Below, one piece after another: positions 12,549 to 12,937 of a stretch of 12,937 nucleotides of DNA (the first letter of the stretch is position 1; each line of letters starts with the position of its first letter). Under the pieces are notes generated by a model, which was not told the origin of the DNA, made no database searches, and worked only from the letters and a program-made list of their open reading frames with translations. Position numbers and translations under genes: made by a program. The DNA is from Candidatus Martarchaeota archaeon (lineage in GTDB: Archaea; Micrarchaeota; Micrarchaeia; Micrarchaeales; CABMGC01), in NCBI GenBank assembly GCA_023487825.1, contig JAMDBP010000017.1, positions 1-12,937 of the forward strand, written 5' to 3'.

Positions 12549-12937
12549 ATGGCAAGAATGCACACTGGAAAGCATGGAAAGGCAAAGTCACGAAAGCCTG
12601 TTGCTGAGCAAGTGGTAATACCGGAAGGGGCACCTTCAAAGGAAGAGGCAGCGAAGCTCATAGCAGAGTATGCGAAGCAGGGTATGCACCATGCTGCGAT
12701 AGGTCAGAAGCTGCGAGACGAACACAACATACCTTACATCAAGCATTATTTCGGTAAGAGGCTCCGCATAGTTCTTGAAGAGGAGAAGGTAGGCGGAGAG
12801 TATCCGCAGGACTTTATGGATCTCCTCAAGAGGGCTGTAAAGATAAGGAGGCATCTTGCAAAGAACAAGAATGACAAGCATAACACTACAAGTTTAAGAA
12901 GGGTTGAATCTAAGATATGGCGCAGGTCATCTTGTAT
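12549..12937 (+). CDS. rps15: 30S ribosomal protein S15 (uS15), partial at window end
   Basis: The frame opens at ATG 12549 and runs to the window edge (129 codons visible). It starts M-A-R-M-H-T-G-K-H-G-K, the archaeal/eukaryotic S15 N-terminus, which bacterial S15 lacks. It continues with I-G-Q-K-L-R-D-E-H-N-I-P, F-M-D-L-L-K-R-A-V-K-I-R-R-H-L and V-E-S-K-I. S15 binds the central domain of 16S rRNA early in small-subunit assembly. AGTG lies 6 nt before the ATG. After E-S-K-I the sequence reads W-R-R-S-S-C, where relatives usually have basic residues, then Leu and a Tyr-Tyr pair; this may be divergence or a one-base error near the edge. Confidence 0.92.
   Translation, partial: MARMHTGKHGKAKSRKPVAEQVVIPEGAPSKEEAAKLIAEYAKQGMHHAAIGQKLRDEHNIPYIKHYFGKRLRIVLEEEKVGGEYPQDFMDLLKRAVKIRRHLAKNKNDKHNTTSLRRVESKIWRRSSC

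Noticed and set aside
1..12937. tRNA genes, CRISPR arrays, insertion sequences
   Set aside because: No T-loop or cloverleaf pattern was seen between genes, no regularly spaced repeats, and no transposase; the transposase-like resemblance is limited to one domain of the regulator.

Overview
The window is archaeal. It carries an archaeal-type uS15 ribosomal protein, archease, an archaeal-pattern valyl-tRNA synthetase, a duplicated Lrp/AsnC-type regulator, an archaeosortase-like membrane protein, and TATA-type elements about 25 nt before many starts, consistent with leaderless or short-leader mRNAs. Arg is mostly AGG/AGA and Ile is often ATA. The compact layout, short proteins and loss of zinc-ribbon cysteines in ValRS would fit a reduced-genome (for example DPANN/Micrarchaeota-like) lineage, but that placement is inference.

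Layout. 1-690 (-): 5' part of a membrane protein resembling archaeosortase/exosortase, cut by the window edge. 819-1959 (+): archease, then a UbiE/MenG-like methyltransferase. 1953-2798 (-): an all-trans polyprenyl diphosphate synthase that converges on the methyltransferase with a 7-nt overlap. 2860-4903 (-): an aldehyde dehydrogenase of the pyrroline-5-carboxylate dehydrogenase type, followed by a DUF192 protein. 4995-6162 (+): scpA-scpB, the kleisin and winged-helix partners of SMC. 6182-7607 (-): a GGDEF-domain protein, then a PduO/MMAB-type cob(I)alamin adenosyltransferase. 7608-7980: the only long gene-free stretch, holding a structured element that looks like a minus-strand RNA. 7981-9393 (+): a two-module Lrp-like regulator whose best-supported start is CTG. 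9585-9995 (+): an acidic helical protein of unknown function. 10029-12404 (-): valS. 12549-end (+): 5' part of rps15 behind a leader with a perfect hairpin and a tiny upstream ORF.

Themes. (1) Quinone: the methyltransferase and a prenyl synthase with small residues before its first Asp-rich motif fit menaquinone-type quinone synthesis. (2) Signalling: a GGDEF protein is unusual in archaea, and this one lies downstream of a candidate structured RNA and next to a large DNA-binding regulator. (3) Translation starts: several genes share an (A/G)GTG motif exactly 5 nt before the start codon, which supports the CTG start. The most novel candidate is the 7655-7760 RNA element together with the GGDEF gene below it.
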